From assembly GCA_963735065.1 (NCBI GenBank), contig CAVTJL010000001.1, forward strand, positions 1,860,001-1,924,000: DNA of 64,000 bases, given 5' to 3'. The notes below the pieces were generated by a model. That model searched no databases. It had not been told where the DNA came from and saw only the letters and a program-made list of their open reading frames with translations. The translations under genes were made by a program, and so were the position numbers. The stretch is from CAVTJL01 sp963735065. GTDB taxonomy: Bacteria > Pseudomonadota > Alphaproteobacteria > Geminicoccales > Geminicoccaceae. This document shows, one piece after another, positions 46,373 through 54,666 of the stretch. Each line of letters starts with the position of its first letter. Position 1 is the first letter of the stretch.

Positions 46373-46564
46373 TCAGGCGGCCCTCACCGTTCCTCCGGCG
46401 GCATGCCCCTGATCGCCGCCGCGGTTGGGGCAGACATTCTGCAGCCGCGTCTCGACGCAGTCTGCGCAGAAGGTGCGCTCATAGCTGCAGATACGCGCGT
46501 CCATTGAAGAGGGCGGCAAGTCCTTGTCGCACTATTCGCAGCTCGGTCTCGGCTCCAGCGCCGT
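46373..46564 (-). pseudogene. Decayed DUF1272 gene
   Basis: A 63-codon frame on the minus strand reads TALEPRPSCE*CDKDLPP, SSMDARICSYERTFCADC and ends VCPNRGGD, clearly a DUF1272 zinc-cysteine protein. Three defects are visible: the expected start codon is ACG 46564 instead of ATG (with AAGGGGAAG just upstream), codon 11 is TAG (46532-46534) where the family has a Cys, and a further Cys of CPNCGG is Arg. Its stop is 20 bases past the methyltransferase stop. Several independent lesions point to genuine decay. Confidence 0.75.
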
Positions 46565-46697
46565 CTTCTTCCCCTTGACTGACCGCTCTTCTGTTGCGTG
46601 CTTGCCGTCGTCCGAGGGCTGCTGGCCGGCGGTCGACCTCCCCCGGCGACGGGTGTACACTCCAAGGTCGTCAGAACCATAAGCCAGGGAGGCAGCG

Positions 46698-47030
46698 ATG
46701 CCGCACTATCTGGTCCAGTTCCGCTTCAGCCCCTCCGCCATGAAGGCGATGGTCGACAAGCCCCAGGAGCGGGAGGCGGCGGTACGTACGCTCATCGAGA
46801 GCTTCGGCGGGAGGATGCACGCCTTCTTCTTCGCCTATGGTGAGCATGACGGCATCGCGATCAACGAGTTTCCCGACAATGAGCATGCGATGGCGTGCAG
46901 CATGGCGGTGAACGCGGCGGGCGGTGTGGCCGGCACCAGGACCACCCCGCTGCTCACCAGCGCCGAGGCCACGGCTGCGATGCGGCGCGCCCACGACACG
47001 AAGACTGCCTACCGTCCGCCGCAGGGCTGA
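46698..47030 (+). CDS. GYD-domain protein, first tandem copy
   Basis: 110 residues with GGGAGG before ATG 46698. It is a ferredoxin-like GYD fold: HYLVQFRFSPSAMKAMVDKP, then ESFGGRMHAFFFAYGEHDG and EFPDNEHAMACSMAVNAAGG. Function of the family is unknown. The next gene is a close copy (about 79% identical by my count), with the last 40 residues almost unchanged. Confidence 0.9.
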   Translation: MPHYLVQFRFSPSAMKAMVDKPQEREAAVRTLIESFGGRMHAFFFAYGEHDGIAINEFPDNEHAMACSMAVNAAGGVAGTRTTPLLTSAEATAAMRRAHDTKTAYRPPQG

Positions 47031-47116
47031 CGCCAGGGCAGCAGGAGGAGATCCGCCGTCGCGCCGGCCGATCGGCGACGGACGGTGGTTCGGTCCATCA
47101 GCGACAGGAGGCTGAC

Positions 47117-47449
47117 ATGCCATACTTCATGGTCCAGTTCCGCTACAGCGCGGCAGGGATGAAGGCGATGGTCGCCAAGCCGCAGGATCGGGAGGCGGCG
47201 GCGCGCTCGGTCTTCGAGGGCTTCGGCGGGAAGATGCACGCCTTCTTCTTCGCCTATGGCGAGCATGACGGCGTGACCATCGTCGAGTTTCCCGACCACG
47301 AGCACGCCATGGCGAGCCTGATGGCGGTGAACGCGGCAGGTGGCGTCGCGGGCACCACGACGACCCCGCTTCTCACCAGCGCCGAGGCCACCGCCGCGAT
47401 GCGCCGGGCCCACGACACGAAGACGGGCTATCGCCCGCCCCAGGGCTGA
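47117..47449 (+). CDS. GYD-domain protein, second tandem copy
   Basis: 110 residues from ATG 47117, with AGGAGG 5 bases upstream. It parallels its neighbour: YFMVQFRYSAAGMKAMVAKP, GGKMHAFFFAYGEHDGV, VEFPDHEHAMASLMAVNAAGG and the shared tail AHDTKTGYRPPQG. 86 bp after the first copy, so probably co-transcribed. A recent duplication, or gene conversion of the 3' halves, explains the gradient of identity. Confidence 0.9.
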   Translation: MPYFMVQFRYSAAGMKAMVAKPQDREAAARSVFEGFGGKMHAFFFAYGEHDGVTIVEFPDHEHAMASLMAVNAAGGVAGTTTTPLLTSAEATAAMRRAHDTKTGYRPPQG

Positions 47450-47483
47450 GATCGCGGCACGCCCTCAAGGAGGCTGGGTGCGG

Positions 47484-48239
47484 TCACGCCGTCAGCACCG
47501 TGAGGCCCATCCTGCCGTAGGAATCGAGCTGCTCCGATGACGTGCCGCGCTCGACGACGAGCGTGCTCACCTCCTCGAGCGGCAGGACGACGAAGGGCGA
47601 CACGGCGCCCAGCTTCTCGCTCGAGGCCAGCACGACGGTCTCGGCAGCGTGGTGGCTCAGGCTGCGCTTGACGGCGGCCTCTTCCGGATCGCCGGTGGTG
47701 AGACCCACCACGGGATGCACGCCGGTGACGCCCATGAAGTAGATGTCCGCCCGCACCCGGGCGATGGCCTCGATCGCGGCGGCGCCGACGGCGACGATGG
47801 AGTGCTTGAAGAGCCGGCCGCCGATCAGCTCGACCTCGATGCTCGGGTGCTCGACGAGCTCCACGGCGATGCTCGGGCTGTGCGTCACCACCGTCGCTTT
47901 GAGCCCGGGCGGCAGATGCCGGGCGAGCTGGACCGCGGTCGTCCCTCCGTCGACGAACAGGACCTGGCCCGGACGGACCAGGGCTGCCGCAGCACGTCCG
48001 ATGGCGATCTTCCCCTCGGACGCGATGCGCTGGCGGCCGGCGAAGTCCGCCACGGCCGGCGATGCCGGCAGGGCACCGCCATGCACGCGCTGGAGCAGGC
48101 CCTCCTCGGCCAGCTCGCGCAGGTCGCGCCGGATGGTGTCCTCGGACAGCCCCAGCTCCACGCTCAACGCCTTCGCCACCACGCGCCCGTCGCGGCGAAG
48201 CACGGCCAGAATGTGCGCCTTGCGCTCGGTCGTCAGCAT
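47484..48239 (-). CDS. DeoR-family transcriptional repressor
   Basis: 251 residues from ATG 48239. N-terminal helix-turn-helix LTTERKAHILAVLRRDGRVVAKALSVELGLSEDTIRRDLREL is followed by the sugar-phosphate sensor domain with VLFVDGGTTAVQLARHLP, DIYFMGVTGVHPVVGLTTGD and VVLASSEKLGAVSPFVVLP. Such repressors respond to a phosphorylated sugar. A triple TGCACGAA repeat lies 17-54 bases upstream, between this gene and the divergent DUF4406 gene. A sugar ABC operon at 49.8-54.3 kb is the likely partner. Confidence 0.93.
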   Translation of the reverse strand: MLTTERKAHILAVLRRDGRVVAKALSVELGLSEDTIRRDLRELAEEGLLQRVHGGALPASPAVADFAGRQRIASEGKIAIGRAAAALVRPGQVLFVDGGTTAVQLARHLPPGLKATVVTHSPSIAVELVEHPSIEVELIGGRLFKHSIVAVGAAAIEAIARVRADIYFMGVTGVHPVVGLTTGDPEEAAVKRSLSHHAAETVVLASSEKLGAVSPFVVLPLEEVSTLVVERGTSSEQLDSYGRMGLTVLTA

Positions 48240-48255
48240 CGCCGCCCCATCTCCC

Positions 48256-48293
48256 TGCACGAACATTCTTGACTCTGCACGAAGTTGCACGAA
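48256..48293. promoter_or_regulatory. Triple TGCACGAA repeat, DeoR operator candidate
   Basis: TGCACGAA (TTCGTGCA on the other strand) occurs at 48256, 48276 and 48286, spaced 20 and 10 bp so all three face the same side of the helix. It lies in the gap between the divergent DeoR and DUF4406 genes. DeoR proteins commonly bind phased short repeats containing TTCG. Confidence 0.75.
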
Positions 48294-48367
48294 ACTTCAC
48301 TGGCCTGTTCGGATCTCCCTCGGCGCGATCCTAAGGCGCAAACCCCTCCTGGCGGACGGATATCCCG

Positions 48368-48745
48368 ATGCTCATCCTGATTGCCGGCCCCTATCGCTCG
48401 GGCACGAACGACGACCCGGAAAAAATGGCGGCGAACCTGCGCCGGCTCGAGGAGGTCTCCTGGCCGCTCTTCCAGGCGGGCCACCTCCCCATGATCGGCG
48501 AGTGGGTGGCGCTGCCGGTGTGGCGCGCGGCAGGCGGCCGACAGCTCGGCGACGCGCTCTACGAGGAGATCTTCTATCCGGCGGCCGGCCGCCTCCTGGA
48601 GCGGTGCGACGCCGTGCTCCGCCTCCCCGGAGCGTCCACGGGCGCCGACAACGATGTGCGCCTGGCACAGGCGCGCGGGCTGCCGGTCTATCACAGGATC
48701 GAGGACGTCCCGGGCTGCTCCGACGGCGCGGCGACGAGCCGATGA
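48368..48745 (+). CDS. DUF4406 (nucleoside deoxyribosyltransferase-like) protein
   Basis: 125 residues. Rossmann-like start LILIAGPYRSG, then KMAANLRRLEEVSWPLFQAGHLPMIGEWVALPVW and CDAVLRLPGASTGADNDVRLAQARGLPVY, the pattern of the DUF4406 / 2-deoxyribosyltransferase-like group. Function is unknown; catalytic residues of true deoxyribosyltransferases are not obvious. It faces the DeoR gene and shares the operator region. Confidence 0.75.
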   Translation: MLILIAGPYRSGTNDDPEKMAANLRRLEEVSWPLFQAGHLPMIGEWVALPVWRAAGGRQLGDALYEEIFYPAAGRLLERCDAVLRLPGASTGADNDVRLAQARGLPVYHRIEDVPGCSDGAATSR

Positions 48746-49051
48746 GCGGCTCGATATCGGGAAGAGACCCTGCCGCCTCTGGATGGTCTTTCGCAACAGC
48801 CGGGCGGGGGATGGGTGCTCGGCAGATCCTCGATCGCAGCGCTGCCTCTCGGCATTGGCGCCGGGAGGCGTAAGGACGGGGTCGACACACGGCGCACACG
48901 AGCTGCGGTGGTCCATCGCAAGTGTCGGATAGGTCTCTTTTTTCTTGTCACGCCATGGCTGCCGGCTGAGTCGCGCCGCGCCAGTCATGCGTTGACGCCG
49001 CAAGGGCCTCCCGCCACAGTCCGGCCGGGGGAAATTTCCGGGGCGGAGGCG
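48746..49051. other. Intergenic region between DUF4406 and DUF4410 genes
   Basis: 306 bp. Nothing coding is recognised. A T-rich patch (tctcttttttcttgtc, about 48931-48946) stands out in the G+C-rich sequence and may belong to the promoter of the lipoprotein gene. Confidence 0.35.
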
Positions 49052-49765
49052 ATGCGGAAGGGTCAGAAGCTTGCCGGGTTGACGCGGCGCGGCGTGCTCG
49101 GCGTGCTGGGCGGGGCAGGGCTCGCCGGGTGCAGCGCGCTGGAGCGGCCGACCCAGGCGGAGATCGCATCGGAGCGCCCCAAGCGTCCCACCGTCATCCT
49201 CGTCAGGAATTTCGCCGCCGGGCCTACGGAGGTCGACGTCAAACGCGCCTCCGGCACCACCGCGGCCGAGCTCGTCAACGGCTCGCCCCGCACCCTGGGC
49301 GAGCTCGAGGTCGGCCACGCCTTCGCCGACGACGTCACCACGGCCCTGGTGGCCCAGCTGCGCGGCCTGGGCCTGCCCGCCGAGCCGGCCACCGCCGGCC
49401 CCGGCGATGGCCGCCATCCCGTCTATGTCGAGGGGCAGTTCATCTCGGTCGCCGCCGGCAAGGCCGGCGAGTCGCAGATCGTCGGCTTCCGCGCCGGCTA
49501 TCCCGACGTCGTCATGGACATCCAGCTCTTCGACCACACCGACGGCGGCGACCTGCTGCTGGAAGGTGTGGAGGTCAGCGTCACGCGCGGCAGCGACCCG
49601 GTGCCGACCTCGCTGCTCCCGGCCAATGTCCTGGACCATGCCGGCGGGGTGAGTGGTGTTACGCCCGAGGACAGCGCCCGGCTGAAGCAGGGGGCGGAGG
49701 GCACGGCCAGGATCATCATGGCCCAGCTCCGGCCCATCTTCAAAAACCAGGGCTGGATCAGCTAG
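49052..49765 (+). CDS. DUF4410 lipoprotein
   Basis: 237 residues from ATG 49052. A twin-arginine-like start RRGVLGVLGGAG leads to the lipobox LAGC, so the mature protein is lipid-anchored. The remainder (TVILVRNFAAGPTEVDVKR, ALVAQLRGLGLPAEPA, VEGQFISVAAGKAGESQIVGF, VMDIQLFDHTDG) matches DUF4410. Role unknown. It is convergent with the second ABC operon, 13 bp apart. Confidence 0.85.
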   Translation: MRKGQKLAGLTRRGVLGVLGGAGLAGCSALERPTQAEIASERPKRPTVILVRNFAAGPTEVDVKRASGTTAAELVNGSPRTLGELEVGHAFADDVTTALVAQLRGLGLPAEPATAGPGDGRHPVYVEGQFISVAAGKAGESQIVGFRAGYPDVVMDIQLFDHTDGGDLLLEGVEVSVTRGSDPVPTSLLPANVLDHAGGVSGVTPEDSARLKQGAEGTARIIMAQLRPIFKNQGWIS

Positions 49766-49778
49766 GCCCTCTCGGGCC

Positions 49779-50741
49779 TCAGCTTCTCTCCGCGGCCTTG
49801 CCGCCGTGGCCGATCGCCAGCACGCCGATGATGACGAGGCCGATGGTCAGGTAGCGCACGCCCGAGCTGACCCCCAGCACGTTCAAGAGGCTGACGATCA
49901 GGTAGAGGAGGAGGGCAGCGCCCCACACGCCGGGGATGGCGATGCGCCCGCCGGTGATGCTGGTGCCGCCCAGCACGACGACCGCGATGGACATCAAGAG
50001 ATAGCCCTCGCCCATGTCGAGCGAGGCGCCGCCCGAGGAGGCGGCGAGCAGCAGCCCGCACACGGCGGCAAAGAGGGCCGAGAGGATGAAGACGGCACCG
50101 CTCACGAGGTTGAGGCGGATGCCGGCGAGGTACGCCGCACGGCGGTTCTGGCCGATGGCCAGGATCGCGCGACCGAAGGTGGTGTAGCGCACGAGCAGGC
50201 CCACGACGCCCGCCACGACGATGAAGATGATGGCGATGAGCGGGATGCCCAGCACGCGCGCCGTGGCGAAGGCCATCAGGACGGGTGCGGGGGGAGCCGT
50301 CGAGCCGCTCGAGTAGGCGGTCGCCATCGACTGAAGGATAAAACCCGCGGCCAGCGTCGCGATCATCGGCGGGATGCGCAACGCCTGGATCAGGACGACG
50401 TTGGCGATGCCGGCGCCGAGCCCCACGCCCAGGCCCACGAGCAGCCCGGGCACGAGGTCGGCGTTGCTGCCGCCCATCATGCCCATGCCGAGATAGCCGG
50501 CGAGCGTCATCACGGCCGGGATCGAGAGGTCGATGTTGCCGGGACCGATCGCGATCACCAGCATCTGGCCCAGGCCGATGATCACGTAGAAGGTCGCGAA
50601 CTGGAGCGCCACGGTGAGCACACCGCCAGCACCGCGCCCGGAGGCTGCGGCGAGCAGCACGAGCCAGACCAGGACGACGCCCGCGAACACCCAGAACCAG
50701 GAGCGCGAGGTGAGCCAGCGCAGGGCGCCCGAGGCGGTCAT
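49779..50741 (-). CDS. Sugar ABC transporter permease (second copy)
   Basis: 320 residues from ATG 50741, about nine hydrophobic helices. BPD_transp_2 features: IIGLGQMLVIAIGPGNIDLSIP, NVVLIQALRIPPMIATLAAGF, AIGQNRRAAYLAGIR, and SIAVVVLGGTSITGGRI. It overlaps the preceding permease gene by 4 bp. Two permeases per operon suggest a heterodimeric channel. Confidence 0.92.
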   Translation of the reverse strand: MTASGALRWLTSRSWFWVFAGVVLVWLVLLAAASGRGAGGVLTVALQFATFYVIIGLGQMLVIAIGPGNIDLSIPAVMTLAGYLGMGMMGGSNADLVPGLLVGLGVGLGAGIANVVLIQALRIPPMIATLAAGFILQSMATAYSSGSTAPPAPVLMAFATARVLGIPLIAIIFIVVAGVVGLLVRYTTFGRAILAIGQNRRAAYLAGIRLNLVSGAVFILSALFAAVCGLLLAASSGGASLDMGEGYLLMSIAVVVLGGTSITGGRIAIPGVWGAALLLYLIVSLLNVLGVSSGVRYLTIGLVIIGVLAIGHGGKAAERS

Positions 50742-51706
50742 GGCGCGCGCCTCCCGAAGGCGCGGGTGGCGAGGACGAGAATGAGGATCGCTCCCTGCAC
50801 GCTGAGCTGCCAGTCGGTCGAGACGTCGAAAAATGACAAAAGGGCACCCGTCAGGAGCATGATCATGGCGCCGATCACGGTGCCGGCGGGCGAGATCACG
50901 CCGCCGAAGAACTCGCCGCCGCCCACGATCACGGCTGCGATCGAGACCAGCGTGTAGGAGGCGCCCACCGTGGCGTCGCCCGAGGTGTTGAGGCCCGCCA
51001 GCGCCAGGCCCGCCGCGACCCCGAAGAAGCCGGCAAGGCCGTAGAGAACGACCCTGGGCCGCACCAGCGACCAGCCGGCCCGGCGCAGCGCTGCCGGGTT
51101 GGCCCCGAAGCCGCGCAGCACCACGCCGAAGGCGCTGCGCATCAGCAGCGCCCGGCCGACCAGGGCCGCCACCACCGCCACCAGCACGGGCAGCGGCACG
51201 AAGGGCGGCTGCCAGCTCGTGGCCGTGCCGAGCCAGTCGGGAATGCTGCCGCCGGGGGCCGGCAGGATGAGGAGCGCGCAGCCCAGCCACACGAAGGAGG
51301 CGCCCAGCGTCACGACGATCGAGGGCAGCTGCCGGAGATGGATCAGCGCCCCCATCGCCATGTAGGCGAGGATGCAGAGGAGGAGCGCCGCGAAGCCCAG
51401 AACGGGCGTGTCGTGGAGATAGGTGGCGGCAATGCAGCTGACGAGCGCGATGAACGTGCCGATGCCGAGATCGATGTCGCTGGCGGCGATGATGCACATC
51501 TGCGCCATCGCGGCGAGGACGAGCGGCATCGCGAAGTTGAGGAGGATCGTGAGGCCGAAATAGCTCATCACGATCGGCTGGAGGACCAGGAGGATGCCGA
51601 GCATGACGGCCAGCGCCAGCGCCGGCAGCGCTACGCGCACATTGATCCGCCCGAGCCGGGCGCCGAGGCCCGGCCTGGCCGGGATGGCCCCCGCCTCAGC
51701 CGCCAT
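50738..51706 (-). CDS. Sugar ABC transporter permease (first copy)
   Basis: 322 residues from ATG 51706. Hydrophobic helices with MAQMCIIAASDIDLGIGTFIAL, GALIHLRQLPSIVVTLGASFVWLG, GFGANPAALRRAGW and VSIAAVIVGGGEFFGGVISPAG mark the BPD_transp_2 family. It overlaps the ATPase gene by 11 bp upstream and the second permease by 4 bp downstream. Confidence 0.92.
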   Translation of the reverse strand: MAAEAGAIPARPGLGARLGRINVRVALPALALAVMLGILLVLQPIVMSYFGLTILLNFAMPLVLAAMAQMCIIAASDIDLGIGTFIALVSCIAATYLHDTPVLGFAALLLCILAYMAMGALIHLRQLPSIVVTLGASFVWLGCALLILPAPGGSIPDWLGTATSWQPPFVPLPVLVAVVAALVGRALLMRSAFGVVLRGFGANPAALRRAGWSLVRPRVVLYGLAGFFGVAAGLALAGLNTSGDATVGASYTLVSIAAVIVGGGEFFGGVISPAGTVIGAMIMLLTGALLSFFDVSTDWQLSVQGAILILVLATRAFGRRAP

Positions 51707-53210
51707 GGGCGAGGCTCTCCCTGGGCTCGGCCGGCGCTGAGGCAAAGGAGGAGCGCAAGACCCGCTCCTCGGTCAGCTCGCTGCGCTCGATGCGGTCGGT
51801 GATGCCGCCGTCATAGAACACGTAGACGCGATCGCAGTGCACCAGCTCCTCGTTCTCCGTGGTGTACCAGACAAAGCAGCGGCCCTGCCGGGCCTCCTCG
51901 CGGACATGCTCGAAAAGCTCGTTCTTGGTGCCGACGTCGACGCCGCGCAGCGGGTCGTCGAGCAGCACGATGTCGGCACCGCTGGCGAACGCCCGGGCCA
52001 CCAGCACCTTTTGCTGGTTGCCGCCCGAGAGCGCCATGATCGGCGTCGCCACGCTGGGGCTGCGGATCGCGAGCTTGCGCCACCAGGTCTCCGCGACGTC
52101 CTGGGCACGGTTGCCGTCGACGATGCCCATCCTGGCCACGCTCGAGAGCAGGCCCACGATGATGTTCTCGCCGATCGACCAGAGCGGGAAGACGCCCTCG
52201 GTCTGACGGTCGCCGCTCACATAGGCGACGGTGCCCTCCACGCTGGCCTGCGCCCGCCGCTGGCGCGCGGCGGCGAAGATCGCCTGCAGGGCATCCCGCT
52301 GACCGTGGCCCGCGAGGCCCGCCAGGCCCACGACCTCGCCGGCGCGGACCTCGATCGGCAGCTCGCCCGGCCGGCCCTCGAAGCGAACCCGGAGCGTCGC
52401 GGTGTCGGCCACCGCCGCCCGGGCGGCCTCCTCGCGGCCGAGCCCGGCCTCGCTGCCCATCAGCTCGACCAGCTGGTCGTGGCTGAGGTCGCGCGTGAGG
52501 GTATTCGCCACCGTGCTGCCGTCACGCATCACGACGGTCCGCACGCTGTGCTCCAGCACCTCGGCCAGGCGGTGGGAGATGAAGACCGAGGCGAGGCCTT
52601 GAGCTGCCTCCCGCGTCGTGTGCTCGAGCAGCTGACGGGCCGCCCGGGCGTCGAGCGAGGAGGTGGGCTCGTCCAGGATGACGAGCCTCAGCGGCTGGTC
52701 GGTGACCGTGAAGGCGCGCGCGATCTCGACCATCTGGCGCTCGCCGATCGGCAGCTCGCCCACCGGCTGGTCGAGGTCGATGCCGTGGCCGGGAAAGACC
52801 TTGTCGAGCATGCCGCCGATCAGCGCCGCCGCCCGTCGCCGCCAGCCGAAGCCCCTGAGCGACGGGTGCATCAGGCGGAGATTCTCGACCACCGTCAGGT
52901 TGGCGCAGAGCGAGAGCTCCTGGAAGACGCAGCGGATGCCCCGCGCATTGGCCACGCGCACGTCGTAGCCGCCGGTGAGATCCGCCCCGTCGACCTGGAT
53001 CGTGCCCTCGTCCGGCGCCAGCGTGCCGGCGAGGACGTTCATCAGCGTCGACTTGCCGGCGCCGTTGTGCCCGACGAGGCTCAGGACCTCGCCGGCCCTG
53101 ACCTCGAGGTCGGCGGTCCGGAGCGCCTGCACCGCGCCGAACCGCTTGGCGACGCCGTGCAAGGCTACGAGCGGCGGGCGTTCGCCCGCCGCTGAGACAC
53201 CTTCGAGCAT
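51696..53210 (-). CDS. Sugar ABC transporter ATP-binding protein (RbsA-type, two domains)
   Basis: 504 residues. N-terminal domain: Walker A VGHNGAGKSTLMNVL, signature LPIGERQMVEIARA, Walker B LVILDEPTSSLD and switch SVFISHR. C-terminal domain: degenerate Walker A GLAGLAGHGQRDAL, signature LSGGNQQKVLVARAF and Walker B IVLLDDPLRGVDVG. This asymmetric arrangement is typical of ribose/xylose-type importers. The start is 11 bp after the binding-protein stop. Confidence 0.94.
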   Translation of the reverse strand: MLEGVSAAGERPPLVALHGVAKRFGAVQALRTADLEVRAGEVLSLVGHNGAGKSTLMNVLAGTLAPDEGTIQVDGADLTGGYDVRVANARGIRCVFQELSLCANLTVVENLRLMHPSLRGFGWRRRAAALIGGMLDKVFPGHGIDLDQPVGELPIGERQMVEIARAFTVTDQPLRLVILDEPTSSLDARAARQLLEHTTREAAQGLASVFISHRLAEVLEHSVRTVVMRDGSTVANTLTRDLSHDQLVELMGSEAGLGREEAARAAVADTATLRVRFEGRPGELPIEVRAGEVVGLAGLAGHGQRDALQAIFAAARQRRAQASVEGTVAYVSGDRQTEGVFPLWSIGENIIVGLLSSVARMGIVDGNRAQDVAETWWRKLAIRSPSVATPIMALSGGNQQKVLVARAFASGADIVLLDDPLRGVDVGTKNELFEHVREEARQGRCFVWYTTENEELVHCDRVYVFYDGGITDRIERSELTEERVLRSSFASAPAEPRESLAHGG

Positions 53211-53221
53211 CCGCTTCCTGC

Positions 53222-54301
53222 TCAGTTGGCCTTGGGCGCCGGCGAGGCCGGCAGAGGCTTGCCCTCGGCGTTGGCCTTGATCAGCTCCTTGGTCCAGTCC
53301 TGGCTGTAGACCGGCGTGGCGACGCCGCCCTTGGGGGTCGCCGCCAGCCAGGCGTCCAGCTCGTTGGGCTGGATGATCAACAGCGGCACGTTGACGGTCT
53401 TGGGCACGTCGGCGCCGGCCAGAATCTGCTGCGCCACCCAGAAGGCGATCGAGGCGACACCCGGGGCCGAGGACAGGGAGACGGTGTCGTAGCCGCCCGG
53501 CTCCTTGGTGAGGTCCTTCCAGAGCTGCAGCTCGTCCTGCCTGTTGCCCATGATGATGAGGGGCGTCTTGCGGCCGGCCGCCTTGAAGGCCTGGTAGGCG
53601 CCCCAGCCGTCGCCGCCCTGGGTCACGATGGCATCGACCTCGGGTAGCGTCGGCAGGATGCCCGCCACCTCCTTCTGGGCGATGTTCTGCGTCCAGTTGC
53701 CGTGCACCGAGCCCACGAGCTTGATGCCGTCGTCCTTGGCGAAGGTGTCGACGATGCCCTTGTGGATGTCGTCATCGACCGAGGTGCCGGCGATGCCGCG
53801 GATCTCGAGGACGTTGCCCTTGCCGTCGAGCTTCTTGGCGACGTAGTTGGCCTCGTAGACGCCCATGTCGGTGTAGTTGTAGGCGACCTTGTAGGCGCAG
53901 GGTGCCGTCGCCAGGCTGTCGTAGACCACCACCACGATCTTGGCCTTGCAGGCCTGCTCGATGACGCCGTTCAGGGCGGTCGGCGAGGCGGCGTCGATCA
54001 CGATCGCCTGCCAGCCCTGAAGGATCAGGTTGCCGATCTGGGTGGCCTGCTGGGGTGCTGAGTTGTCCGAGTTCACCACCTTGGTCTTGGCGATCTGGTG
54101 GTCCTTGATCGCCTCCTTGGTGGCGGCATCCCAGGTCTTCAGCATCTGCTGGCGCCAGGTGTTGCCGGCGTAGGAGTTGCTGAGCGCGATGCCCATCTTC
54201 GAGGTGTCGGCAGCGGCGGCCGGGTGGGTGCCACCGGCGACCATGGCGGCGGCGAGGGCCGCGCCGAAAGCCAGGACCGACGGGATTGGTCGGAGCGTCA
54301 T
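53222..54301 (-). CDS. Sugar ABC transporter substrate-binding protein (second operon)
   Basis: 359 residues from ATG 54301, with AGGGAGG 9 bases upstream. Signal peptide (PSVLAFGAALAAAMVAGG, cleaved near HPAAAADTS). Binding-protein core: MGIALSNSYAGNTWRQQML, GWQAIVIDAASPTALNGVI, KIVVVVYDSLATAPCA, EIRGIAGTSVDDDI, and VDAIVTQGGDGWGAY. Peripla_BP_4 type. It heads an SBP-ATPase-permease-permease operon. Ligand unknown; a pentose or polyol is a reasonable guess given the DeoR gene nearby. Confidence 0.9.
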   Translation of the reverse strand: MTLRPIPSVLAFGAALAAAMVAGGTHPAAAADTSKMGIALSNSYAGNTWRQQMLKTWDAATKEAIKDHQIAKTKVVNSDNSAPQQATQIGNLILQGWQAIVIDAASPTALNGVIEQACKAKIVVVVYDSLATAPCAYKVAYNYTDMGVYEANYVAKKLDGKGNVLEIRGIAGTSVDDDIHKGIVDTFAKDDGIKLVGSVHGNWTQNIAQKEVAGILPTLPEVDAIVTQGGDGWGAYQAFKAAGRKTPLIIMGNRQDELQLWKDLTKEPGGYDTVSLSSAPGVASIAFWVAQQILAGADVPKTVNVPLLIIQPNELDAWLAATPKGGVATPVYSQDWTKELIKANAEGKPLPASPAPKAN

Positions 54302-54583
54302 GAGCGTCTGCCTCCCTTTAGAGCGTAGCTGAGCTAGAGCGTCACCGGCCGGCGGCAAGGCGCCGATCGGCGTGCCATCGAGCATCGGCATTCCTTGAAT
54401 GAGCGGGATCTACCACCGCCGGCGCGCAGGTTCCAGTCGTGCCGCCGCGGGCGAGGGGGCCGCGGCCATCGCCCATCGGACGGGCGCCGACCGGACGGGC
54501 GCCGATCGGACGGGCGTGGAGGGCGGCGCGGAACCATGGCGTCGGCGCGGCGTTCCCCCGAGGTCACACATGGGAGGCGTACA

Positions 54584-54658
54584 ATGGCTGGCGGCATCCT
54601 TCTCTGGCTTCTCGGCATTCCTATTCCGATCATCCTTCTCCTGTTCCTTCTGTTTTAG
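54584..54658 (+). CDS. 24-residue hydrophobic membrane peptide
   Basis: A very short gene with an excellent ribosome site (GGGAGG at 54572-54577, 6 bases before ATG 54584). The product is almost wholly hydrophobic: MAGGILLWLLG, a central IPIPI turn and an LLLFLLF end, so one membrane span. It ends 8 bp before the start of the 300-residue membrane protein and probably shares its transcript. Similar tiny LLGIPIPI peptides seem to recur in alphaproteobacteria, as far as I remember; function unknown. Confidence 0.7.
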   Translation: MAGGILLWLLGIPIPIILLLFLLF

Positions 54659-54666
54659 GGACGGCC

